From assembly GCA_003229935.1 (NCBI GenBank), contig QIGD01000109.1, positions 1-7,876 of the forward strand: 7,876 bases of DNA. Direction: 5' to 3'. Origin of the DNA: Methanobacteriota archaeon. GTDB taxonomy: Archaea > Hydrothermarchaeota > Hydrothermarchaeia > Hydrothermarchaeales > BMS3B. Made by a program: the position numbers and the translations under genes. A model generated the notes under the pieces. The model was given only the letters and a program-made list of their open reading frames with translations, had not been told where the DNA came from and did not search any database. Shown here piece by piece: positions 1 through 6,012 of the stretch; the first letter of the stretch is position 1; each line of letters opens with the position of its first letter.

Positions 1-182
1 TTGGCTTTGTATTCTATCATCTGTCTAAGCTGATAGAACGACCAACTGTTCAACGAATACCTGAATGACTTAGCAGACTTGGCATTACGAATGCCTTTCA
101 AGTCCTCCATCTTCAAGCCACTTTTATTTTCCATCGCCATATTAACAATCTTTCGACTTATCTTATGGTTCATGTCACTGAT
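1..182 (-). pseudogene. tnpB: tnpB fragment (IS200/IS605 family), N-terminal part missing, continues past the left edge
   Basis: Reading leftward from 182, an open frame of 60 codons reaches the window edge. It contains SDMNHKISRKIV, then MEDLKGIRNAKSAKSF and LNSWSFYQLRQMIEYKA, which are characteristic of TnpB, the RNA-guided nuclease of IS200/IS605 and IS1341-type elements. The Glu in MEDLKGI matches the RuvC-II catalytic Glu of the family. A TAA (183-185) stands directly before the first homologous codon, so about the first 250 residues, including the RuvC-I Asp, are absent. Shifting the frame by one base just upstream gives TKRFI, which would join naturally to ISDMNHK, so a one-base frameshift may lie there. 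The zinc ribbon and RuvC-III, if present, are outside the window. The family call is firm; whether it is a dead remnant or part of a tandem element depends on sequence to the left. Confidence 0.85.
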
Positions 183-224
183 TTATAAATCTTTTAGTGG
201 CAATTAAATCTGGTTCGCTCTCAT

Positions 225-248
225 CCCACGACTAAAGTTCGTGGGCTT
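225..248 (-). repeat. tnpB-type terminal hairpin, left copy
   Basis: An inverted repeat CCCACGA...TCGTGGG (225-231 with 239-245) followed by CTT. It matches the hairpin at 7796-7818 except for one extra T in the second arm, and lies in the same orientation. On the minus strand such a hairpin normally overlaps the 3' end of an archaeal tnpB gene and forms the end of its guide RNA scaffold. Here no tnpB gene precedes it; the thioredoxin gene does. A perfect 10-base palindrome, ACGATATCGT (257-266), lies just beside it. It is probably the right end of an older element that was otherwise deleted. Confidence 0.7.
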
Positions 249-270
249 TCCCGCTCACGATATCGTAATG

Positions 271-283
271 TTATATTTAAAGA
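271..283 (-). promoter_or_regulatory. Candidate TATA box reading toward the left hairpin
   Basis: On the minus strand this reads TCTTTAAATATAA, close to an archaeal TATA box. A start about 25 bases downstream would fall near 250, immediately before the hairpin at 225-248, so any transcript would begin with that hairpin and run toward the tnpB fragment. The AT-rich stretch is nearly symmetrical, so it could also be chance sequence in the spacer after the thioredoxin gene. Confidence 0.3.
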
Positions 284-318
284 TTATGCAGAACGAACAA
301 TTTGGAAATCTCAGATTC

Positions 319-627
319 TCAAGCCTTAAGTAACCTTTCAATATCCTCAGCCTTAATAATTCCATCCAGTTTTTCCACTTCCTTACCATCTTTATAATAT
401 ACCAGCGTAGGAACACTTGTTATATCATTTTCCTGAGCAAACTCTGAATATTCATCCACGCTTATTCTCAGGAAATCCACCTTCTTTCTCCAGTGATAAT
501 AGAGTCTGAGCATCACTGGTTCCAAGTTTCTACAGGGTGTACAGCCAGGTGATGTGAACCACACAAGCACTCTATGTCTCTCTTCCTTTTTAATATTTTC
601 AGGCGATATAAGAGGAATCGGAATCAT
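319..627 (-). CDS. Thioredoxin-like protein, coupled to copA
   Basis: A 102-residue cytoplasmic protein with a single thioredoxin fold. The active site is WFTSPGCTPC with redox cysteines 29 and 32, and the cis-proline loop is SVPTLVYY. There is no signal peptide or membrane segment. Its ATG (625-627) overlaps the copA stop codon as ATGA, and a strong ribosome site, GGAGGAGG at 633-640, lies inside the end of copA five bases from the ATG, so the two are almost certainly co-transcribed and translationally coupled. The CTPC motif differs from the classic CGPC, and the protein may not be the general thioredoxin. Its place in a copper-export operon suggests, by inference only, a role in reducing thiols damaged by copper or in handing Cu(I) on; a generic disulfide reductase is the alternative. 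Confidence 0.85.
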   Translation of the reverse strand: MIPIPLISPENIKKEERHRVLVWFTSPGCTPCRNLEPVMLRLYYHWRKKVDFLRISVDEYSEFAQENDITSVPTLVYYKDGKEVEKLDGIIKAEDIERLLKA

Positions 628-3050
628 CTATTCCTCCTCCTGATTTCTGGCGTGTAGTTCTTTAACAGGAGAGAGTTAGTCACAACAGTAACGCTGGAGA
701 AAGCCATTGCAAAAGCTGCAATAGCTGGCTGAAGCAAAAATCCCAAACTCGGGAAGAGTACACCCATAGCAATCGGAATTGCTGTAATGTTATAGAAAAG
801 TGCCCAGAATAGGTTTTGCTTTATCTTGGATATAGTTTTTCTGCTCATCTGCATTGCAGCAACAACATCCAGGAGATTATCCCTTATAAGAACAATATCT
901 GCAGTCTCTATAGCAACATCTGTACCCGAGCCAAGAGCTATGCCCACATCTGCCTGAGCTAGAGCAGGACTATCATTGATACCATCGCCCACCATGGCTA
1001 CATTCTTTCCAGCATTCTGAAGTTCCTTAATCTTGCCTGCCTTACCATCTGGTAGAACCTCAGCAAAAAACTTCTTTATTCCGGCTTCCTCTGCTATAGC
1101 TTTTGCCGTTCTTGTGTTGTCGCCTGTAAGCATTATAACCTTCATGCCCATCTTATGTAGCTCTGTCACAGCTTCAGCAGAGTGGGGCTTGAGATTATCT
1201 CTGATAGCTATAGCTCCAATAACTTTCCCTTCATATGCAATAAGAACTGCTGTTTTACCCTGTTCCTCAATTCCCTTAAGCTTATTCTCAAGAAGAGAAA
1301 TATCAATCTCATTATCAGTCAGAAACAATCTTGTACCTATAACCACTCTCTTGCCATTATAGGTTGCATCTATTCCATAACCGGGAATAGCTATAAATTT
1401 CTCAGCCTCCTTAAAATCTATTCCCTTCTCTCTGGCTGCTTCAACAATTGCTTTGCCAAGAGGATGTTCTGAACCAACCTCTGCAGCTGCAGCAACCTCA
1501 AGAATATCCTTTTCAGAAACTTTTTCTGCAGCAACCACATCTGTCACCTTTGGTTTTCCTGTTGTCAGAGTTCCTGTTTTATCCATCACAACAGTATCAA
1601 CTTTATGGGCCTGCTCAAGTCCTTCCCCACCTTTTATTAGAATGCCCTGCTCTGCACCCCTACCTGTGCCCACCATTATTGCTGTTGGAGTTGCCAGACC
1701 AAGAGCACATGGACAGGCTATTACAAGTACTGCAATGAATATTGTAAAGGCAAAGATGAAGGTATCGACTTCAGAAGATAGAATTCCCATAGGGTTGAAA
1801 TACCAGAATAAAAAGGAAAGCACAGCTATACTAACAACTATTGGCACAAAAATTCCTGCTATTCTGTCAGCAAAATTCTGAATTGGAGCCTTGGAAGCCT
1901 GAGCATCCTCCACCAGTTTAATAATCTGGGCAATAGCTGTATCTGCACCAACTTTTACTGCCTTAACCTTGAGAACTCCATCCTTGTTTAATGTGGCACC
2001 TATGACTTCATCTCCGGGCTTCTTATCAACAGGTATACTTTCACCTGTCAGCATACCTTCGTCAATACTGCTGTGTCCTTCCACAACAACACCATCAACA
2101 GGAATACTCTCTCCAGGTCTAATAACAACAATATCACCAGATACAACCTTCTCTATGGGCACTTCAACTTCTTTGCCATCTTTAAACACCCTGGCAGTCT
2201 TTGTCTGAAGTCCAACAAGTTTTTTGATTGACTCACTGGTTTTTGACTTTGCCTTTGCCTCAAGATAGCGCCCCATTAGAATAAATGTAACTATTAAACC
2301 TGCACTATCGAAGTACACAACCCCTGGGAATGCTCCATGGAAAAATGTTACAAGCGTAGAGTATAGATAGGCAGAACCTGAGCCGAGAGCCACAAGAACA
2401 TCCATATTTGCCGTTCTGTTCTTAAGGGCACCGTAGCTACCCCAGAAAAACTCTCTTCCTGCATAGAAGAGCACAGGTGTTGTGAGGATAAAGAGGAGAT
2501 AATCAGAAGAAAATATTTCAGGAAGATGGAAAAGATACCCATAACTTCCAATCACAATAGGTATTGAGAGAATCGCGGCAATCAGAAGATTTCTTTTTTT
2601 CTTCTCTGTTTCCTTTCCTCTTTCTACCTTCTCAACATCTTCCTCAATAATATCAAAACCGGCCTCTCCCACCTTTCTCTTTATTTCTTCAATATCGATA
2701 TCCTGCAGGAATTCAACAAAGAGACGCTGAGTAGTAATATTTGCCGAGGCATTGATAACCCCCGGAACCTTGGAAACTGCAGTCTCAAGAGTTTTTGCCT
2801 GATTTACGTCTCTCAGCTCTGAAACCTTAAGTCTCAACTTTTCTATGGCTACACTGTAACCAACCTCACGTATCTTCGCAATAATATCTTCAAGAGTTAC
2901 TTTCTCTGGATCAAACTCAACATAGGCGGCTTCAGCGCCAAGATTAACTTTAGCCTTTTGTATTCCCGGAGTTCTTTTAAGAGCCTTTTCTATTGTTACA
3001 ACACAGCTTGCACAGTGCATTCCTATTATAGGCAGCTTTATTTTTTGCAT
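624..3050 (-). CDS. copA: Copper-exporting P1B-type ATPase CopA
   Basis: An 808-residue integral membrane pump that uses ATP to export Cu(I). Numbered from the ATG at 3050: an N-terminal heavy-metal domain with GMHCASC (Cys 13 and 16); a second domain of the same fold at about 71-138 that lacks the CxxC pair (SELRDVNQAK at that place); membrane helices; the actuator motif TGES (335-338); the transport motif CPC (446-448); the phosphorylated Asp 490 in DKTGTLT; the HP pair 529-530; and GDGIND (688-693). YN (753-754) and MAFSS (782-786) in the last helices are the Cu(I) signature (P1B-1). There is no C-terminal metal domain, unlike Archaeoglobus fulgidus CopA. A TTG two codons upstream is possible, but neither start has a clear ribosome site, so a leaderless mRNA is likely. 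The divergent TRASH regulator 30 bases away is its probable controller. Confidence 0.95.
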   Translation of the reverse strand: MQKIKLPIIGMHCASCVVTIEKALKRTPGIQKAKVNLGAEAAYVEFDPEKVTLEDIIAKIREVGYSVAIEKLRLKVSELRDVNQAKTLETAVSKVPGVINASANITTQRLFVEFLQDIDIEEIKRKVGEAGFDIIEEDVEKVERGKETEKKKRNLLIAAILSIPIVIGSYGYLFHLPEIFSSDYLLFILTTPVLFYAGREFFWGSYGALKNRTANMDVLVALGSGSAYLYSTLVTFFHGAFPGVVYFDSAGLIVTFILMGRYLEAKAKSKTSESIKKLVGLQTKTARVFKDGKEVEVPIEKVVSGDIVVIRPGESIPVDGVVVEGHSSIDEGMLTGESIPVDKKPGDEVIGATLNKDGVLKVKAVKVGADTAIAQIIKLVEDAQASKAPIQNFADRIAGIFVPIVVSIAVLSFLFWYFNPMGILSSEVDTFIFAFTIFIAVLVIACPCALGLATPTAIMVGTGRGAEQGILIKGGEGLEQAHKVDTVVMDKTGTLTTGKPKVTDVVAAEKVSEKDILEVAAAAEVGSEHPLGKAIVEAAREKGIDFKEAEKFIAIPGYGIDATYNGKRVVIGTRLFLTDNEIDISLLENKLKGIEEQGKTAVLIAYEGKVIGAIAIRDNLKPHSAEAVTELHKMGMKVIMLTGDNTRTAKAIAEEAGIKKFFAEVLPDGKAGKIKELQNAGKNVAMVGDGINDSPALAQADVGIALGSGTDVAIETADIVLIRDNLLDVVAAMQMSRKTISKIKQNLFWALFYNITAIPIAMGVLFPSLGFLLQPAIAAFAMAFSSVTVVTNSLLLKNYTPEIRRRNR

Positions 3051-3084
3051 GTACAAAATGGAAAACTAGAGGTGAATACTTTGA
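3034..3084. promoter_or_regulatory. Overlapping divergent promoter region between copA and its regulator
   Basis: Only 30 bases (3051-3080) separate the two starts, too few for two separate archaeal promoters. A T-rich box, CTTTATTTTTT (about 3036-3046), inside the copA coding sequence is well placed for the plus-strand regulator, giving a start near 3066 and a short leader with the ribosome site AGAGGTGA (3067-3074). On the minus strand a weak AGTATT (about 3075-3081) is at the right distance for a leaderless copA transcript. Each promoter would thus overlap the other gene, which would let one bound regulator affect both. Box assignments are by eye. Confidence 0.4.
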
Positions 3085-3638
3085 GACTTGATAGCACTGA
3101 TATTAGAATTCTGAAACTTCTAGAGGATGATTCAAGAATAAGCCATAAGAGAATAGCTGAGCTTCTGAACCTGAGCAGACCTACTGTTAAATCTAGAATT
3201 GGGAAGCTTATCAATAACGGAATTATAAAAAGATTTACTGTTCAGATTGGAAAAGAAGCTTTAAAAGAGAATATAACTCTTTTTATTATGGCATCATCTT
3301 TAAATAAGAAAATCCTAGAGATTGATGAGATAGTAGAGATTTATAGGGTTACAGGTGAGAAACCCCTTCTGATGAAGGCTGTTGTGGGAGGTATGAAAGA
3401 AGCAGTTGAACTTGCAGATAAACTAAGTGAATTTTCAGGAGATATAGTTGTTGAAATTGCTCTTGAAAATCTAAAGTCTGAAGAGGCCGAACCTGTGCTA
3501 AAAGCAGAGTATACCTGTGATTACTGCGGAAGCACAACAAATACTCCAATAATTTTCAAGCACCACAATGTGGAGCGCTATTTCTGCTGTCCCGTGTGCT
3601 TGAAGAACTACAGAAGGGCAGTGAGAGAAAGTAGATAA
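3081..3638 (+). CDS. Lrp/AsnC-type regulator with C-terminal TRASH metal-sensing domain
   Basis: A 185-residue cytoplasmic DNA-binding protein. Residues 1-55 are an Lrp/AsnC-type winged helix-turn-helix (LDSTDIRILKLLEDDSRIS, then IAELLNLSRPTVKSRI). Residues 60-140 form a middle section that resembles a ligand-binding or oligomerising fold only loosely. Residues 143-180 are a TRASH domain with Cys 146 and 149 (CDYC) and Cys 169 or 170 with Cys 173 (CCPVC), plus His 161 and 162; TRASH domains bind heavy metals such as copper. TTG is chosen as the start because AGAGGTGA precedes it by six bases; an in-frame GTG at 3072 lies inside that ribosome site. HTH-TRASH regulators beside copper ATPases are known in archaea, so copper-responsive control of copA is very likely. 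Repressor or activator cannot be told from the sequence. Confidence 0.88.
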   Translation: MRLDSTDIRILKLLEDDSRISHKRIAELLNLSRPTVKSRIGKLINNGIIKRFTVQIGKEALKENITLFIMASSLNKKILEIDEIVEIYRVTGEKPLLMKAVVGGMKEAVELADKLSEFSGDIVVEIALENLKSEEAEPVLKAEYTCDYCGSTTNTPIIFKHHNVERYFCCPVCLKNYRRAVRESR

Positions 3639-3654
3639 CCACTCCTTTCCCTCA

Positions 3655-3681
3655 CTTTTTAAACGTTGACTTTTAAATAAA
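3655..3681 (+). promoter_or_regulatory. thiI promoter and possible terminator of the upstream regulator gene
   Basis: TTTTTAAA (3656-3663) is centred about 26 bases before the thiI ATG, so transcription would begin at or next to the start codon and the mRNA would be leaderless; no ribosome site is visible. A second AT-rich box, TTTTAAATAA (3671-3680), is too close to the ATG to serve the same start. The pyrimidine-rich run before it (CTCCTTTCCCTCACTTTTT) could end transcripts of the regulator gene, as T-rich tracts do in archaea. Confidence 0.5.
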
Positions 3682-3685
3682 GGCT

Positions 3686-4816
3686 ATGGTTATTATCATA
3701 AGATATGATGAGATAGGGCTGAAATCAAAACCTGTCAGGGCAAGAATGGAAAAAGCCTTAATCCAACATTTAAAGAGAGTTCTCGGTGATGTGAGAATTA
3801 CAAAAGAGTACGGAAGAATTTTTGTTCATTCTGATAGCAGAGATGATACAGAAAAAGCTGCAAAGGTTTTTGGTGTTGCCTCGACATCTCTTGTTGTGCA
3901 AGTTGATTCAGAACTGGAAAATCTGATAGGTAAAATATTAGAGTATGCCAGAACCAGGATTTCTGGTGATGAAAGCTTTGCCCTAAGGGTCAGAAGAAAT
4001 GGAAATCACAGCTATTCAAGTATTGAAGTTGCAAGAATAGCTGGAGCTGAGGTCGTCAGGGAAACAAACGCAAAGGTTAATCTAACAAATCCTGATGTAG
4101 AAATTCATGTTGAAATAAGAGAAGATAAAGCCTATATCTTTGACGAAATTATTAGTGGTGCAGGAGGACTCCCATATAGCACACAGGGAAAAGCTATATC
4201 ACTTGTAAGCGGAGGTATAGACTCTCCAGTATCGACTTACATGGCAATGCGCAGAGGAATAAAACCAATTTGCGTTTTTATGAACCCTTCACCCCTTGTA
4301 GATAAAAGAACTGAAGACAGAGCTTTGGAGACTATAAAGGTTCTTTCAGGATTGGTAGGAGAAGATTTAAAAACTTATTTTGTTCCCTATGGAGAAGTAC
4401 TGATGGAGCTTATCAAAGTTAAAGACTCTGCTTTGGGTTGTGTTCTATGCAAACGGATGATGTATAGAACAGCTGAGATTATTGCTGAAAAGGAAAGAGC
4501 AAAGGCCATTGTTACAGGTGAAAGCCTGGGGCAGGTAGCTTCTCAAACCCTTGACAATCTGGCTACAATTTCAAAAGCAATTTCAATACCTGTCTTAAGG
4601 CCACTCATAAGTATGGATAAAAATGAGATTATAAAAATTGCCAGAAAGATAGGTACCTATGAGATTTCAATAATGCCTGCCAACTGCTGCCTTGGCCCTC
4701 CTTTAAAACCATCCACAAGTGCTACACCTGAAAGGGCTGAGAAAGCAGAAAATGAAATTGAAGTTGAGAGGCTTGCCGAAGAGATGGCCGAGAAGGCAAG
4801 AGTTTTTTATGCATGA
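3686..4816 (+). CDS. thiI: tRNA 4-thiouridine synthase ThiI (short archaeal form)
   Basis: A 376-residue cytoplasmic enzyme that adenylates and thiolates U8 of tRNA. The N-terminal part (VIIIRYDEIGLKSKPVR) and the following THUMP domain (about 60-160) bind tRNA. The PP-loop ATPase core begins at 172 with SGGIDS (175-180), and GESLGQVASQTLDN (278-291) is another family signature. It stops without the rhodanese domain found in E. coli ThiI. Cys 252 and 255 (GCVLC) form the CxxC that in methanogen ThiI is tied to an Fe-S cluster; Cys 334-335 in PANCCLGPP sits where E. coli ThiI has its catalytic Cys in the PP-loop domain. All key residues are present. It is convergent with tfs (18 bases between stop codons) and probably has its own promoter. 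A role in thiamin thiazole synthesis is known for some ThiI proteins but cannot be judged here. Confidence 0.93.
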   Translation: MVIIIRYDEIGLKSKPVRARMEKALIQHLKRVLGDVRITKEYGRIFVHSDSRDDTEKAAKVFGVASTSLVVQVDSELENLIGKILEYARTRISGDESFALRVRRNGNHSYSSIEVARIAGAEVVRETNAKVNLTNPDVEIHVEIREDKAYIFDEIISGAGGLPYSTQGKAISLVSGGIDSPVSTYMAMRRGIKPICVFMNPSPLVDKRTEDRALETIKVLSGLVGEDLKTYFVPYGEVLMELIKVKDSALGCVLCKRMMYRTAEIIAEKERAKAIVTGESLGQVASQTLDNLATISKAISIPVLRPLISMDKNEIIKIARKIGTYEISIMPANCCLGPPLKPSTSATPERAEKAENEIEVERLAEEMAEKARVFYA

Positions 4817-4834
4817 TTCTATAAACCCCAGATA

Positions 4835-5152
4835 TTACTGATATTCCCTCCACGTATATTTGCACTTGGTACATCTGAAGAATCTTGTCTCGCTCTCATC
4901 AGCCTTTCTTGTCTGTACAAGCCACCATTCAGCCTCCATATTACCACACTTTGGACACTCAGATTTTATCCTTGGCATAGTATGAACATCTTCTTCTTCA
5001 AGAAGGAGCAACCTATCTCTTTTCTTTTCCTTTCTCTTTATCTTATATTCACTTTCATTCTCGATGGGCTTCTCCTGACCACAGGTGGTACAAACAAGGA
5101 CATTACCCTTAGGGAGCATCAGATTCTTACACTTTTCGCAAAAAATTACCAT
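4835..5152 (-). CDS. tfs: Transcription factor S (TFIIS-like transcript cleavage factor)
   Basis: A 105-residue protein that enters the secondary channel of archaeal RNA polymerase and stimulates cleavage of backtracked RNA. The N-terminal zinc ribbon has Cys 5, 8, 21 and 24. A charged linker (34-60) leads to the C-terminal TFIIS-type ribbon with Cys 66, 69, 94 and 97. The acidic pair Asp 85-Glu 86 in RKADESETRFFRC is the catalytic hairpin tip, so this looks like an active TFS rather than an inhibitory paralogue. Length is normal. Its ATG lies 26 bases inside the end of the upstream Nudix gene and follows GGTGGAAGA, so translation is probably coupled. It is the last gene of the minus-strand cluster, which also encodes RNA polymerase subunit L. 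Confidence 0.95.
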   Translation of the reverse strand: MVIFCEKCKNLMLPKGNVLVCTTCGQEKPIENESEYKIKRKEKKRDRLLLLEEEDVHTMPRIKSECPKCGNMEAEWWLVQTRKADESETRFFRCTKCKYTWREYQ

Positions 5153-5582
5153 TCTTCCACCCTCTTAATTTTATATAGTCTTTAAGGATATTACTATGGT
5201 CAAATGCAAGTTTTAAGCTATCAATTTCTGAAATATTGAAGAACTTAGCTTCACTTGCATCATCTCCACCTATTGGGACTCCTTCTGCAGAACCCAGAAA
5301 GCAGATACTCACAACATGACCTCTCGGGTCTCTACATGGCTCAGAGTAGATTCCCAGAATATCCTTAACAATCATTTTTAAACCGGTCTCCTCTTCAATC
5401 TCCCTTACCACAGCTTTTTCAACAGTTTCACCGCACTCGACAAAACCACCCGGCAATGCCCAGAAGCCCCTGAAAGGCTCCCTACGTCGCCTGACTAGAA
5501 GAATTTTCTCATTCATTTTAATAACTGCATCGACAGTTAGAGCTGGAGCTTCATAACCATTGCATTTACACAGGCATTTCAT
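5127..5582 (-). CDS. Nudix hydrolase
   Basis: A 151-residue cytoplasmic hydrolase of nucleoside diphosphates linked to another group. The Nudix box is complete at 46-68: Gly 46, Glu 52, then REIEEETGL (60-68), preceded by FWALPGGF. Before the domain there is an unusual CLCKC cluster (Cys 3, 5, 7) that might bind a metal but lacks a second cysteine pair. The residue pattern resembles ADP-ribose or NADH pyrophosphatase-type and NTP-cleaning Nudix enzymes; the substrate cannot be fixed from sequence. ATG at 5582 is chosen because AGGTG (5589-5593) lies six bases before it; an in-frame GTG at 5591 overlaps that site. The 3' end overlaps tfs by 26 bases, while a 60-base gap separates it from the gene before it, so it may begin a sub-operon with tfs. 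Confidence 0.88.
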   Translation of the reverse strand: MKCLCKCNGYEAPALTVDAVIKMNEKILLVRRRREPFRGFWALPGGFVECGETVEKAVVREIEEETGLKMIVKDILGIYSEPCRDPRGHVVSICFLGSAEGVPIGGDDASEAKFFNISEIDSLKLAFDHSNILKDYIKLRGWKNGNFLRKV

Positions 5583-5642
5583 TTTAAACACCTATGCGAA
5601 TATCACGAAGTCTCTTCACATCGCAATTATTAACAAGATTTG
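5583..5642 (-). promoter_or_regulatory. Intergenic spacer with candidate internal promoter and small stem-loop
   Basis: This is the only sizeable gap in the minus-strand cluster. Read on the minus strand it has GTTAATAATT (5625-5634), a possible TATA box that would start a transcript near 5602, then the AGGTG ribosome site of the Nudix gene. Between them lies a nested inverted repeat: TGCGA/TCGCA at the ends (5595-5599 with 5621-5625) and GAAG/CTTC inside. It could be an internal promoter, an operator or an RNA structure; none is proven. Confidence 0.3.
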
Positions 5643-6011
5643 CTATTTCCGACATGCTATCTCTCTCAAAAGCTCTGCAAAAGCATTAACTTCAGTTTCC
5701 TCACTTCCATCCCCCAGCCTTGCTTCAAGAATTTCAACACATTCTTCAATTGTAATCTTATCCCTTGCCCAGCCATAGAAAATCATATGCTCTGCAAAAT
5801 TCCCAAGGGTATGATAGCTGTGCCTTGTGCCTGCTCTATCCCTGAGCCCTGCCTCTTTCAGAGCCCTTGCCAGAACTCTGTTAGAGAGCTTTTTACCTAC
5901 AGGCTTTGAAAGAGTATTGGATAAGGCAAGAGAATATATGAAATTTGCCAGACTATCACCAATACTGGAAAGATTTACATTTATGTCAAAATTCAAATTT
6001 ACTTCTGCCAT
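5643..6011 (-). CDS. Small archaeal RNase III-like protein
   Basis: A 122-residue cytoplasmic protein, mostly helical by residue pattern. IGDSLANFIYSLALS (17-31) resembles the LGDAVLE-type helix of RNase III, and residues 86-118 (ITIEECVEILEARLG, then EETEVNAFAELLREI) recall the second acidic helix. Small single-domain RNase III-family proteins of this size occur in archaea. It lacks the full ERLEFLGD signature and any double-stranded RNA-binding domain, so catalytic activity is uncertain. The middle stretch GTRHSYHTLGNFAEHMIFYGWA (61-82) is rich in His and aromatic residues. Its ATG is one base after the rpoL stop codon, so it is co-translated with rpoL, and it sits downstream of the exosome gene csl4. 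That setting suggests RNA processing. The family call rests on recall of similar proteins and motif resemblance, not on a search. Confidence 0.6.
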   Translation of the reverse strand: MAEVNLNFDINVNLSSIGDSLANFIYSLALSNTLSKPVGKKLSNRVLARALKEAGLRDRAGTRHSYHTLGNFAEHMIFYGWARDKITIEECVEILEARLGDGSEETEVNAFAELLREIACRK

Positions 6012-6012
6012 T

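Noticed and set aside
1033..2208. Several plus-strand open frames opposite copA (for example 1453-1881 and 1969-2208)
   Set aside because: They lie wholly antisense to the well-conserved copA reading frame, and their proteins show no recognisable motifs; they mirror copA codons.
3051..3056. TTG start for copA two codons upstream of the ATG
   Set aside because: It adds only two residues before the metal-binding domain and has no ribosome site; ATG at 3050 is simpler, though TTG cannot be excluded.
2958..3080. Upstream extension of the TRASH regulator to the ATG at 2958
   Set aside because: The extra 41 residues overlap copA in antisense and look like no domain; TTG at 3081 has a good ribosome site and begins exactly at the helix-turn-helix.
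4835..5152. RPB9-like polymerase subunit instead of TFS
   Set aside because: The C-terminal ribbon has the acidic DE pair needed for transcript cleavage, and archaeal proteins of this layout are TFS.
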